From positions 1-46,854 of the forward strand of contig JAEDHB010000012.1 of assembly GCA_016297265.1 (NCBI GenBank): a DNA stretch of 46,854 nucleotides. The letters run 5' to 3'. Position 1 is the first letter of the stretch, and every line of letters begins with the position of its first letter. The notes under the pieces are model-generated. The model saw only the letters and a list, made by a program, of their open reading frames with translations, searched no databases and was not told the origin of the DNA. Both the position numbers and the translations under genes were made by a program. Source of the stretch: Butyrivibrio sp. (GTDB lineage Bacteria; Bacillota; Clostridia; Lachnospirales; Lachnospiraceae). Below, one piece after another: positions 16,809 through 25,709 of this stretch.

Positions 16809-17165
16809 ATGAATAGCGTTTTAGTAATTGATGACGATGCAAGAATGCTTAAGCTGATAAAAGATTATCTTCAGGATATCTATGATGTATATCCTATCAA
16901 AAGCGGTCCTCAGGCACTGGATTTTTTGAAGGATGCCAAGCCTGATGTGATTTTGCTGGATTATCAGATGCCGAGAATGGACGGACCAAGCACTTTAAAG
17001 GAGATTCGTAAAATTGAAGGATGCGAGGAAATCCCTGTATTTTTCCTTACCGGAATGACGGAGAAGGAAGTAGTTGATGAGTGTATGGAGTACAGGCCAC
17101 GAGGATATCTTATGAAGCCGGTGGCAAGGGTTGAGCTTCTCAGGGCACTGGATAAGATAAGCTAA
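16809..17165 (+). CDS. Single-domain response regulator (CheY-like)
   Basis: The 118-residue product is only a receiver domain: acidic pocket in VLVIDDDARM, phospho-acceptor Asp51 in ILLDYQMPRMDG, Thr in FFLTGMT and the conserved Lys in YLMKPV. No DNA-binding or enzymatic output domain follows, so it must act by protein contact or as a relay intermediate. I prefer ATG 16809, which gives the usual MNSVLVIDDD start, although the in-frame ATG at 16797 adding MGGV is possible; the GGTGG before 16809 is rather close. A 6-codon reading frame from ATG 16792 ends in a TGA overlapping this start. It is not beside a kinase gene; the hybrid kinase at 10619 is the nearest possible partner. Confidence 0.88.
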   Translation: MNSVLVIDDDARMLKLIKDYLQDIYDVYPIKSGPQALDFLKDAKPDVILLDYQMPRMDGPSTLKEIRKIEGCEEIPVFFLTGMTEKEVVDECMEYRPRGYLMKPVARVELLRALDKIS

Positions 17166-17230
17166 TCCTAAGGACTTAGCATTACCATAACGGATAGTGT
17201 TATTATTGTGTATTTAATGGCATAATTTGC

Positions 17231-17259
17231 TTGAAATCTGTGCAGAATTATGTTAAATT
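17231..17259 (+). promoter_or_regulatory. Promoter of the small membrane protein gene
   Basis: TTGAAA (17231-17236), 17 bp, TAAATT (17254-17259), with TG one base before the -10 (TGT-TAAATT). The leader to the ATG at 17340 is about 75 nt. Confidence 0.6.
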
Positions 17260-17339
17260 ATATCTAAGAGTTTTGTTATTATATGCGACCCGTTGGAAAT
17301 GGGATTCGTTGACATATTTCAGTGACGGAGGAATTATTT

Positions 17340-17546
17340 ATGAAGGCTAAGAAGACCGATGATGTAATCAAGATTATTGAGGAGGAGACAACAAGAACTA
17401 ATAAGGAATTGCTTATTGCTGCAGGTGTCTGCACAGTGGTTGGTCTGATTATTGGTTTTATTGCCGGTAAGTTTACCACAAGCAGGAATACAGTTAAGAA
17501 ATATAACAAATGTTACACATATGACTTCGGTGATGACGAAGAATAG
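17340..17546 (+). CDS. Small single-TM protein, unknown function
   Basis: The 68-residue product has a charged N-terminal helix (KTDDVIKIIEEETTRTNKE), one membrane segment with small-residue spacing (GLIIGFIAG, suited to helix packing), and an acidic C-terminal tail ending FGDDEE. The ATG at 17340 sits 7-8 bp behind a GGAGG, much better than the in-frame GTG at 17322. It has its own promoter and a terminator-like hairpin, so it is an independent unit. I do not recognise a family with confidence; it resembles the YtxH-type small membrane proteins in layout only. Confidence 0.7.
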   Translation: MKAKKTDDVIKIIEEETTRTNKELLIAAGVCTVVGLIIGFIAGKFTTSRNTVKKYNKCYTYDFGDDEE

Positions 17547-17575
17547 AATTGGTTTTGTTTATATTGACTATTTAG

Positions 17576-17610
17576 CCGGTGTTAGAGGGTATGCTAACAC
17601 CGGTAATTTT
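17576..17610 (+). terminator. Hairpin terminator after the small membrane protein
   Basis: CCGGTGTTAG, loop AGGGTATG, CTAACACCGG is a perfect 10-bp stem followed by TAATTTT. The T run is interrupted, so some read-through into the helicase gene, whose ribosome binding site is only about 10 bp away, is likely. Confidence 0.7.
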
Positions 17611-17626
17611 ATGGCAGGAAACAGAA

Positions 17627-19981
17627 ATGATTGATATTAAGGGTAATAAACTTAAAATATCGGTGAGACGGCTGGTGGAGTTTCTTTGCAGGGGCGGCGA
17701 TATCGACAACAGATTCGGCGGAGTTACTGATAAGAATGCCATGGAAGCCGGTGCCAGGATTCACAAAAAGATTCAGAAATCCATGGGTTCTGATTACAGG
17801 GCGGAGGTGCCTTTGTGCAACATTAAAAAGACTGACAACTATGAGATTATTGTGGAGGGCAGAGCGGACGGGATTTTTGAAAAGAATGGGACTGTCATTA
17901 TTGATGAGATAAAGGGCACTTACCGCGATATTAAATATCTTACCGGGCCTGCGGACGTACATCGTGCACAGGCGATGTGTTATGCCTATTTTTATGCGGT
18001 GGAGGAAGGGCTCGAAAGCATTGGAATAAGACTGACCTATGCCAATCTTGATGATGAGAGCGTAAAATATTTTGAAGAATATTTTACCTTCACCCAGATA
18101 GAAAAATGGTATTTTGCGCTGATTGAGGAGCTGTGTAAATGGGGGGATTATGTATTTTTCCATAAAGAAGAGCGGAACAAATCCATCGGGAATTTGGATT
18201 TTCCTTTTGAATACAGACCGGGACAGAGAAACCTTGCTGTCAGCGTGTACAAGGCAATCAGGGATTCACAAAACCTGTTCATCCAGGCACCCACAGGCGT
18301 TGGAAAGACGATTTCAACGGTATTTCCTGCGGTCAAGGCTATGGGAGACTGCGAGGGTGACAAGATTTTTTACCTTACCGCCAAGACAATTACAAGAACC
18401 GTGGCGGAGGAGACTTTTGATATACTGCGACAAAACGGGCTTGTATTTAACAGTATAACTATCACTGCGAAGGACAAAATATGTTGCATGCAATTTGATG
18501 AGGGACCGCAGTGCAATCCTGTTATGTGTCCATATGCACAGGGGCATTTTGACAGGGTTAACGAGGCCGTTTTTGACATAATTACCCACGAAAAGGTTAT
18601 TACCAGACAAGTTATTGAGGAGTATGCCAACAAGCATACGGTTTGTCCTTTTGAATTTTCACTGGACATCAGCTACTGGATGGATGGAATAATATGTGAT
18701 TACAATTATGCTTTTGACCCGCATGTGCATCTCAAAAGATTTTTTGCGGATGCTGTCGGCGGGGACTATATTTTCCTGGTTGATGAGGCGCACAATCTTG
18801 TGGACAGAGCACGAAATATGTACAGTGCAGGTATCGTAAAAGAGGATATTCTTGCAATAAAACGACTGGTGGGACTTTTGGATAAAAGACTGACCGGTGC
18901 ACTGGAGTCCTGCAACAGGGAACTCCTTGCAATGAAAAGAGTATGCGAGGACAGCTATGCAATCAAGGAGGATGTGGATTCTTTTGCACTTAAAATGATG
19001 AGACTCGGCGAACTGCTCATCAGATTTATGGAAAATAACAGGGGATATGAGCATATGACGGAACTGTCGGAGTTCTATTTTGCAGTTGCACATTTCAATA
19101 TGATGTATGAAATGGCGGTTGACAATTATGTCATATATACAGAGCATACCGACAGGGGATTTATGTTAAGACTGTTCTGTGTTAATCCGTCGGCAAGTCT
19201 TAAAAACATGCTTGAACGGGGTCGGGCGGCCGTGTTCTTTTCGGCGACACTGCTTCCGGTAAATTATTACAAGGAGATGTTGAGCGGAGATTCCGAGGAG
19301 AGGGCAATTTATGCACATTCGCCTTTTGATACATCAAAAAGACTGTTGGTGGTAGGAAGGGATGTCACCAGCAGATATACCAGGCGCAACGAGGATGAAT
19401 ACAGAAAAATAGTGAGCTATATCAGGACATTGTACGAGGCGAAGAGGGGGAATTATCTGATATTTTTTCCGTCCTACAGATATATGGAAGATGTATATGC
19501 CTGCTGCGAGGAGGGATTGCGCGGGCATATCAATATGCAGAAAAAGGAAATGACGGAAGAAAGCAAGGAGGAATTCCTGAGTGCTTTTGAGGACGGAGAC
19601 AGGGCTGTGATAGGCTTCTGCGTAATGGGAGGTATTTTTTCGGAGGGGATTGACCTTAAGGAGGACAGTCTTATCGGCGCTGTTATTGTGGGTCCGGGGC
19701 TGCCAATGATTAATACGGAGGGACAGATTCTGCGCCGGTTCTATGATGAGCTGAACGGCATGGGCTATGAATATGCCTATGTATATCCGGGGATGAATAA
19801 GGTACTGCAGGCGGCGGGCCGTGTTATCAGAACGGACAAGGACAGGGGCGTGATAGCTCTTTTGGATGACCGCTTCCTTAACCGGCAGTATCAAAGCCTG
19901 TTCCCTTTGGAATGGGAGGATTACAGGATAGTGGATATAAAGGGAATTGAGCAAGAAGTACTGGATTTTTGGGGGGATTAG
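17627..19981 (+). CDS. XPD/DinG-like helicase with N-terminal PD-(D/E)XK nuclease and Fe-S cluster
   Basis: The 784-residue protein combines a nuclease-like N-terminus (Asp81 in GRADG, Asp93 and Glu94-Ile95-Lys96 in IIDEIKG, then the HRAQAMCYAYFYA helix) with a superfamily 2 helicase. Helicase features are the Walker A APTGVGKT at 221-228, the DEAH box (LVDEAHNLVD), motif III-like FFSATLLP and motif VI AAGRVIRTDKDRG. Between Walker A and DEAH lie four cysteine positions (286/287, 296, 301, 340) spaced like the XPD iron-sulfur cluster. I start at ATG 17627 behind AGGAAA; an in-frame GTG at 17579 lies in the upstream hairpin. Family members are 5'-3' DNA helicases in repair; the fused nuclease suggests processing of flaps or damaged ends. 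Confidence 0.9.
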   Translation: MIDIKGNKLKISVRRLVEFLCRGGDIDNRFGGVTDKNAMEAGARIHKKIQKSMGSDYRAEVPLCNIKKTDNYEIIVEGRADGIFEKNGTVIIDEIKGTYRDIKYLTGPADVHRAQAMCYAYFYAVEEGLESIGIRLTYANLDDESVKYFEEYFTFTQIEKWYFALIEELCKWGDYVFFHKEERNKSIGNLDFPFEYRPGQRNLAVSVYKAIRDSQNLFIQAPTGVGKTISTVFPAVKAMGDCEGDKIFYLTAKTITRTVAEETFDILRQNGLVFNSITITAKDKICCMQFDEGPQCNPVMCPYAQGHFDRVNEAVFDIITHEKVITRQVIEEYANKHTVCPFEFSLDISYWMDGIICDYNYAFDPHVHLKRFFADAVGGDYIFLVDEAHNLVDRARNMYSAGIVKEDILAIKRLVGLLDKRLTGALESCNRELLAMKRVCEDSYAIKEDVDSFALKMMRLGELLIRFMENNRGYEHMTELSEFYFAVAHFNMMYEMAVDNYVIYTEHTDRGFMLRLFCVNPSASLKNMLERGRAAVFFSATLLPVNYYKEMLSGDSEERAIYAHSPFDTSKRLLVVGRDVTSRYTRRNEDEYRKIVSYIRTLYEAKRGNYLIFFPSYRYMEDVYACCEEGLRGHINMQKKEMTEESKEEFLSAFEDGDRAVIGFCVMGGIFSEGIDLKEDSLIGAVIVGPGLPMINTEGQILRRFYDELNGMGYEYAYVYPGMNKVLQAAGRVIRTDKDRGVIALLDDRFLNRQYQSLFPLEWEDYRIVDIKGIEQEVLDFWGD

Positions 19982-19990
19982 TTGTATAAT
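19962..19990 (+). promoter_or_regulatory. Promoter for the M14-M14-purL-signal peptidase operon
   Basis: TGGATT (19962-19967), 17 bp, perfect TATAAT (19985-19990). The -35 lies inside the end of the helicase gene and the -10 directly follows its stop codon. Confidence 0.6.
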
Positions 19991-20038
19991 AGAACGGAAT
20001 GTGTATGATTATATTACATTATCATTTGAGGAGTCAGT

Positions 20039-20986
20039 ATGATAGAGGAAATTGTATCTTTACAAATGCCGGTTGAGGAACGACTTGTTGTGAAAAAGAA
20101 TCGTCTTGAGCCGGCTAATGTTGATAAAATCACAAAGAGAATATCCATTGTTACCGGTACTCACGGTGACGAGTTGAACGGTCAGTATGTGTGCTATAAG
20201 CTTATCGAAAGAATTAAAGCTGAACCGGATAAGCTTAAGGGAATTGTGGATGTGTATCCTTCAATCAACCCGTTGGGCGTTGACACGGGAAGCCGCGGTA
20301 TTCCGATGAATGACCTGGATATGAACCGTGTTTTCCCGGGAACTGATTCGGGGGCAATGGCGGAATATGTGGCATATAAGATAACACAGGACATCATCGG
20401 AAGCGATATGTGTATTGATGTGCATTCCTCCAATATTTTTATTGAGGAGGTGCCTCAGGTCAGATTAAGTCCGGAGAATTTTGATAAGCTTTTGCCTTAT
20501 GCGAAGCTTATGAATGCCAATATTATCTGGGCTTTATCCTCTTCTGTATACTTGGAAGCATCTTTGGCTAACTGCCTCAATATGTTTGGAGTACCATCGC
20601 TGGTGGTGGAGATGGGTGTCGGTTCAAAGATTACCAAGAATTATGCTAAGAATACTCTGGAAGGAATTTTCAGGGTTATGAAGGAATTGGGAATCTGGGA
20701 AGGCGAGGTTGTGATCAATGAGGAGCCTATTGTAGCCGGCACGGGCGATGTATCAGCAATTCATGCAGGCCGCTCCGGTTTGTTCATCTCTGAGGATGTG
20801 CAGATTGGTTCTTTTGTGGAAGAAAATTTCAAAATCGGTAAAATAGTGTGTCCTCTGACCGGGGATGTTCTTGAAGAAATATTAGCACCCAGGGCAGGAT
20901 ATCTTTTTACATTGAGAGCACATCCTGTGGTATATAAGGGCGGCATTATGGCCAGATTGTGCTATTGCAGTAAGGAGGGAAAATAA
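20039..20986 (+). CDS. M14-family zinc hydrolase (AstE/aspartoacylase-like)
   Basis: The 315-residue protein has the catalytic set of succinylglutamate desuccinylase/aspartoacylase-type M14 enzymes: zinc ligands His42 and Glu45 in TGTHGDE, third ligand His129 in IDVHSS, the substrate-binding stretch MNDLDMNRVFPG, and a likely general base Glu191 in VVEMG. The C-terminal part is a beta-rich domain (ISEDVQIGSFV) typical of the subfamily. These enzymes cleave N-acyl groups or carboxyl-terminal residues; the substrate here is unknown. GAGGAG precedes the ATG. The stop is followed directly, with a 1-bp overlap, by a related gene that has lost these residues, so the two products are probably made in equal amounts. 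Confidence 0.86.
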   Translation: MIEEIVSLQMPVEERLVVKKNRLEPANVDKITKRISIVTGTHGDELNGQYVCYKLIERIKAEPDKLKGIVDVYPSINPLGVDTGSRGIPMNDLDMNRVFPGTDSGAMAEYVAYKITQDIIGSDMCIDVHSSNIFIEEVPQVRLSPENFDKLLPYAKLMNANIIWALSSSVYLEASLANCLNMFGVPSLVVEMGVGSKITKNYAKNTLEGIFRVMKELGIWEGEVVINEEPIVAGTGDVSAIHAGRSGLFISEDVQIGSFVEENFKIGKIVCPLTGDVLEEILAPRAGYLFTLRAHPVVYKGGIMARLCYCSKEGK

Positions 20987-21921
20987 TGGTAAAAGAGACA
21001 TTATATACCCTTGAAGGAATTTATCGTGAGGATTTTAAAATTTCGGGCTTCAGATTCGGACATGGAGATGATTCGGCCTGCATCGTCGGTTCTCTTCGCG
21101 GTAATGAATATCAGCAGACCTACATCTGCTCACAGTTAATCAAAGAGCTTAAGACACTTGAGGACCGCGGACAGATTGCCAGCAATAAATCCATTCTCGT
21201 CATTCCTTGTCTTAATCAATATGCAACCAATATCGACAGAAGGTTCTGGCCTTTTGATGATTCGGATATCAACAGAAAATTTCCGGGACATATTTCCGGT
21301 GATACAACCCAGCAGATTGCGGCTGAGATTATGGAAATAATTAAGGGATATACCTATGGAATCCAGCTGACAAGCTTTTACATGCCGGGCAAGTTTGTTC
21401 CCCATGTGCGAATGATGGAGACGGGATACCAGAATACCAGTCTTGCCAATCTTTTCGGACTGCCTTTTGTTGTGGTAAGAAAGCCTAAACCAATGGATAC
21501 CACCACACTCAATTATAATTGGCAGATGGGCGGAACCAGTGCATTTTCGTTATATACACATTGCAGTGACTATATTGATGATGTTGCTGCCAAGCAGGCG
21601 GTTGCATCGATACTGAGATTCCTGACAAGAATGGGAATTATAAAATACAATAACCACAGCGGTTATATCGCTGAGGTTATAAATGAAGATGACCTTGTGC
21701 CCGTATTTTCAGGCACATCCGGTTTCTACAAAAGACTGCGTGAACCGGGACAGGCTGTCTGCAGAGGTGAGGTCCTTGGCGAAATCATTGATGCGTACAG
21801 CGGAGAGGTTATCAATCAGGTGGTTTCACCTACGGAGGGCATGATATTTTTTGCCTATACTGAGCCGACGGTTATGGAGGACGCAGTAGTATACAAGGTA
21901 ATAAGAAGATTACATGAATAA
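20986..21921 (+). CDS. Degenerate M14-family paralogue, probable pseudoenzyme
   Basis: This 311-residue protein aligns along its whole length with the preceding one (INRKFPG for MNRVFPG, matching C-terminal beta domain), but every catalytic position has changed. The motif THGDE reads LRGNE, so the His ligand is Arg38 while Glu41 remains; DVHSS reads QLTSF, replacing the second His by Thr129; VVEMG reads VVRKP, replacing the general base by Arg165. It should not bind zinc or hydrolyse substrate in the usual way. The reading frame is intact with a good GGAGG site, so it is not a decaying pseudogene. A partner, regulator or binding protein of the active paralogue is the likely role (inference). 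purL starts 21 bp later. Confidence 0.83.
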   Translation: MVKETLYTLEGIYREDFKISGFRFGHGDDSACIVGSLRGNEYQQTYICSQLIKELKTLEDRGQIASNKSILVIPCLNQYATNIDRRFWPFDDSDINRKFPGHISGDTTQQIAAEIMEIIKGYTYGIQLTSFYMPGKFVPHVRMMETGYQNTSLANLFGLPFVVVRKPKPMDTTTLNYNWQMGGTSAFSLYTHCSDYIDDVAAKQAVASILRFLTRMGIIKYNNHSGYIAEVINEDDLVPVFSGTSGFYKRLREPGQAVCRGEVLGEIIDAYSGEVINQVVSPTEGMIFFAYTEPTVMEDAVVYKVIRRLHE

Positions 21922-21942
21922 ATTATTAAAGGAGACTACAGG

Positions 21943-24900
21943 ATGAGTAACGTAAAAAGAGTTTATTCTGAAAAGAAACCTGAATTTGCTGTTAAGGCAA
22001 AGGAATTAAAGGAGGAGATTTCAAGCTATCTTAATATCGACACAGTTACAAATGTGCGTGTCCTTATCAGATATGATGTGGAAAACATCACCGAAGAGAC
22101 CTACAAAAAAGCGCTTGTAACTGTTTTCTCTGAACCACCGGTTGACATGGTGTATGAAGAGGATATTGTTCTTGGTGCCAATGAGAAAGCCTTTGGTGTT
22201 GAATATCTTCCGGGTCAGTTTGACCAGAGAGCGGACAGTGCCGAGCAGTGTATACGACTTCTCAAGGAAGATGAGGATGTTGTAATTAAGACAGCTGTTG
22301 TATATGTGATTGAAGGTCAGGTTACTGATGAGGACATCACAAAAATCAAGAATTTCTGCATCAATCCGGTGGATTCAAGAGAGGCTGATATGGCGAAGGC
22401 AGCGACTCTTAAAACTGAATTCCCTGAGCCTGCGGATGTAATTGTTTTCGACGGCTTTAAGACAATGCCTGAGGATAAACTTAAAGAATTATACGATTCA
22501 CTGGGTCTTGCGATGACCTTCAAGGATTTTCTTCACATCCAGAATTATTTCAAAAATGAGGAAGACAGGGATCCTTCAATGACTGAAATCAGGGTTCTTG
22601 ATACCTATTGGTCAGATCATTGCAGACATACAACTTTCTCAACTGAACTTAAGAATATTACTTTCAAGGATGGTTTCTACAAGGAGCCAATCAGTGCAAC
22701 CTTTAACAAATATAAGGATACCTTCAACGAGCTGTATGCCGGCCGTGATGACAAATTTGTATGCCTTATGGATATTGCCCTGATGGCTATGAAGAAGCTC
22801 AAAAAGGACGGTAAACTTCAGGATATGGAAGTGTCCGATGAGATAAATGCATGTAGTATTGTTGTTCCTGTTACAATCGACGGAGTTACTGAGGAGTGGC
22901 TGGTTAATTTTAAGAATGAAACTCACAACCATCCTACTGAAATTGAGCCGTTTGGTGGTGCTGCCACATGCCTTGGCGGTGCAATCCGTGACCCATTGTC
23001 AGGACGTACCTATGTATATCAGGCAATGCGTGTTACAGGTGCTGCTGACCCAACTCTTTCTTTGGATAAAACAATGGCAGGTAAGCTCCCACAGAAAAAG
23101 ATTGTCAGAGAGGCTGCTCACGGATACAGTTCATACGGCAATCAGATTGGTCTTGCAACCGGTTATGTTAAGGAAATATATCATCCAAATTATGCAGCTA
23201 AGAGAATGGAAATCGGTGCAGTTATGGGTGCCGCTCCACGTAAGGCTGTAATAAGAGAGACTTCGGATCCGGGCGATATCATTATTTTGCTGGGCGGAAG
23301 AACAGGACGCGACGGATGCGGAGGAGCTACAGGTTCATCAAAGGCTCACACCGAAAAATCCATCGATACATGCGGTGCGGAGGTTCAGAAAGGTAATGCA
23401 CCTACCGAGCGTAAAATACAGAGACTCTTCAGGAGACCTGAGGTCAGCAGTATTATCAAGAAATGTAATGACTTCGGCGCAGGCGGTGTTTCGGTTGCGA
23501 TAGGAGAGCTTGCAGACGGACTCAGGGTATCCCTTGACAAGGTGCCAAAAAAATATGCAGGTCTTGACGGTACAGAGCTTGCAATCTCTGAATCACAGGA
23601 GAGAATGGCTGTTGTGGTTGACCCTAAGGATGTTGAGAAATTCCTTGCATATGCGAACGAGGAGAACTTAGAGGCTGTTGAAGTTGCAGTTGTAACAGAG
23701 GAAAAGAGACTTGTGCTTGAATGGAGAGGAAAGGATATTGTCAATATCAGCAGAGCGTTCCTTGATACAAACGGCGCACATCAGGAGACTGATGTTATTG
23801 TCAACATGCCTGATGAGTCGGAAAATCTTTTCAAGGCGAAGAAGATAGATGATGTTAAGAAGAGCTGGATGGATACTCTTGCAGACCTCAATGTATGTTC
23901 TCAGAAGGGTCTTGTGGAAATGTTTGACGGCTCAATCGGTGCCGGTTCAGTATTTATGCCATACGGCGGAAAATACCAGCTTACAGAGGTTCAGACAATG
24001 GTTGCCAAGCTTCCGGTACTCAAGGGCAATACTGATTTTGTAACAATGATGAGTTATGGTTTTGACCCATACCTCTCATCCTGGAGTGCATATCACGGTG
24101 CAATTTATGCTGTTGTTGAATCAATGGCCAAGATTGTATGTGCCGGCGGAGATTATTCAAAAATCAGATTCACATATCAGGAATATTTCAGAAGAATGAC
24201 TGACGATGCCACAAGATGGGGCGAACCAATGAAGGCATTGTTAGGTGCATTTGATGCACAGATGGGCTTCGGACTTCCTTCAATCGGCGGTAAGGACAGT
24301 ATGTCGGGAACCTTCAATGACCTTGATGTGCCAAATACGCTTGTATCTTTTGCTGTTGATACCGGCAGCTACAAGGATGTTATTACTCCTGAGTTTAAGA
24401 AGGCGGGCAATGCAATTGTTCTTTTTGAAATTGAAAGAGATAAGTATGATTTACCTGTATATTCACAGGTTATGGATATGTTTGGCACAGTTTCAAAAAA
24501 TATTGCCAATAAATCCATTGTCAGTGCATATACTCTTAATGCGAAGGGAATTGTCGAGGCCATCAGCAAAATGGCATTCGGTAATATGCTTGGCGTAGCT
24601 GTTGATGCTTCCGTTGATGCGGACACATTGTTTGCTCCGATGTACGGATGCATTGTGGCTGAGGTTGAGGCTGATAAGCTTGCAGCACTTGAAGGAAAAT
24701 ATACCGTAATCGGTAAGGTGACTGAAGAAAAATCATTTACATACAAGGATGTAAATATTGCTCTTGACGAGGCTGTTAAGACATGGAAAAAGCCGCTTGA
24801 AAAAGTATTCCCTACAATTGCAGTTAAAGGTGGCGAAAAACTCGATACTCCTGTATATAAGGCAGACAGCATCTATGTATGCAAAAATAAGATTGCAAAA

Positions 24901-25695
24901 CCTACAGTATTTATTCCTGTATTTCCGGGAACAAACTGTGAGTATGACAGTGCCAAGGCTTTTGAAAAATCAGGTGCAAATGTAGTGACCAAGGTATTCA
25001 AGAATCTTACTGCAGAGGATATCAGGGATTCGGTTGATGAATTTGAGAAGGCGATTAATCAGGCTCAGATAATTATGTTCCCGGGCGGATTTTCAGCCGG
25101 TGATGAGCCGGACGGTTCAGCGAAATTCTTTGCTACAGCATTTAGAAATGCAAAAATCAAGGAGGCTGTTGATAAGCTTCTTGGCGAGAGGGATGGTCTT
25201 GCACTTGGTATATGCAATGGTTTCCAGGCTCTTATCAAGCTTGGACTTGTTCCAAACGGTAAGATTACTGAACAGAAACCGGATTCACCAACACTTACAA
25301 TGAATACAATCGGCCGTCATGTATCAAAGATGGTATATACAAAGGTTGTATCCAATAAATCCCCTTGGCTTCAGAATGCTGAGCTTGGAGGAGTGTATGT
25401 TACAGCTGCTTCCCATGGTGAAGGTCGCTTTGTTGCTGATAAGGAATGGCTGGATAAGCTTTTTGCAGAAGGAATGGTTGCTACCCAGTATGTTGACCTT
25501 AACGGTAATCCTACTATGGACGAAGAGTGGAATGTCAATGGTTCATATATGTCAATTGAGGGTATTACAAGTCCTGACGGACGCGTATTTGGTAAGATGG
25601 CTCACGTGGAGAGAATCGGGGATGCTGTTGCAATGAACATCTACGGCGAACAGAATCTCAATGTATTCAAATCAGGCGTCGAGTACTTTAAATAA
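21943..25695 (+). CDS. purL: Phosphoribosylformylglycinamidine synthase, single-chain
   Basis: This is the fourth step of purine synthesis, converting FGAR and glutamine to FGAM with ATP. The 1250-residue single-chain form is seen, rather than the PurS-PurL-PurQ complex. The synthetase half contains NETHNHPTEIEPFGGAAT and GGRTGRDGCGGATGSSKAH, and a second AIRS-like lobe with GLPSIGGKDSMSGT. The C-terminal glutamine amidotransferase domain has Cys1091 in GICNGFQ and the His1158/Glu1160 pair in SHGEGR. An AAAGGAGA site precedes the ATG. It follows the M14 pair by 21 bp with no promoter seen between, so it is probably in the same mRNA, away from other pur genes in this window. Confidence 0.97.
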   Translation: MSNVKRVYSEKKPEFAVKAKELKEEISSYLNIDTVTNVRVLIRYDVENITEETYKKALVTVFSEPPVDMVYEEDIVLGANEKAFGVEYLPGQFDQRADSAEQCIRLLKEDEDVVIKTAVVYVIEGQVTDEDITKIKNFCINPVDSREADMAKAATLKTEFPEPADVIVFDGFKTMPEDKLKELYDSLGLAMTFKDFLHIQNYFKNEEDRDPSMTEIRVLDTYWSDHCRHTTFSTELKNITFKDGFYKEPISATFNKYKDTFNELYAGRDDKFVCLMDIALMAMKKLKKDGKLQDMEVSDEINACSIVVPVTIDGVTEEWLVNFKNETHNHPTEIEPFGGAATCLGGAIRDPLSGRTYVYQAMRVTGAADPTLSLDKTMAGKLPQKKIVREAAHGYSSYGNQIGLATGYVKEIYHPNYAAKRMEIGAVMGAAPRKAVIRETSDPGDIIILLGGRTGRDGCGGATGSSKAHTEKSIDTCGAEVQKGNAPTERKIQRLFRRPEVSSIIKKCNDFGAGGVSVAIGELADGLRVSLDKVPKKYAGLDGTELAISESQERMAVVVDPKDVEKFLAYANEENLEAVEVAVVTEEKRLVLEWRGKDIVNISRAFLDTNGAHQETDVIVNMPDESENLFKAKKIDDVKKSWMDTLADLNVCSQKGLVEMFDGSIGAGSVFMPYGGKYQLTEVQTMVAKLPVLKGNTDFVTMMSYGFDPYLSSWSAYHGAIYAVVESMAKIVCAGGDYSKIRFTYQEYFRRMTDDATRWGEPMKALLGAFDAQMGFGLPSIGGKDSMSGTFNDLDVPNTLVSFAVDTGSYKDVITPEFKKAGNAIVLFEIERDKYDLPVYSQVMDMFGTVSKNIANKSIVSAYTLNAKGIVEAISKMAFGNMLGVAVDASVDADTLFAPMYGCIVAEVEADKLAALEGKYTVIGKVTEEKSFTYKDVNIALDEAVKTWKKPLEKVFPTIAVKGGEKLDTPVYKADSIYVCKNKIAKPTVFIPVFPGTNCEYDSAKAFEKSGANVVTKVFKNLTAEDIRDSVDEFEKAINQAQIIMFPGGFSAGDEPDGSAKFFATAFRNAKIKEAVDKLLGERDGLALGICNGFQALIKLGLVPNGKITEQKPDSPTLTMNTIGRHVSKMVYTKVVSNKSPWLQNAELGGVYVTAASHGEGRFVADKEWLDKLFAEGMVATQYVDLNGNPTMDEEWNVNGSYMSIEGITSPDGRVFGKMAHVERIGDAVAMNIYGEQNLNVFKSGVEYFK

Positions 25696-25709
25696 ACAGA
25701 GGGAAAAAT

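Noticed and set aside
17309..17314. TTGACA as a promoter -35 box before the small membrane protein
   Set aside because: No -10 hexamer lies 15-19 bp downstream; the sequence there is the ribosome binding site. The promoter at 17231-17259 fits better.
20986..21921. Pseudogene status for the second M14 gene
   Set aside because: Catalytic residues are lost, but the frame, start signal, length and fold-defining segments are intact, which fits a pseudoenzyme rather than a decaying gene.
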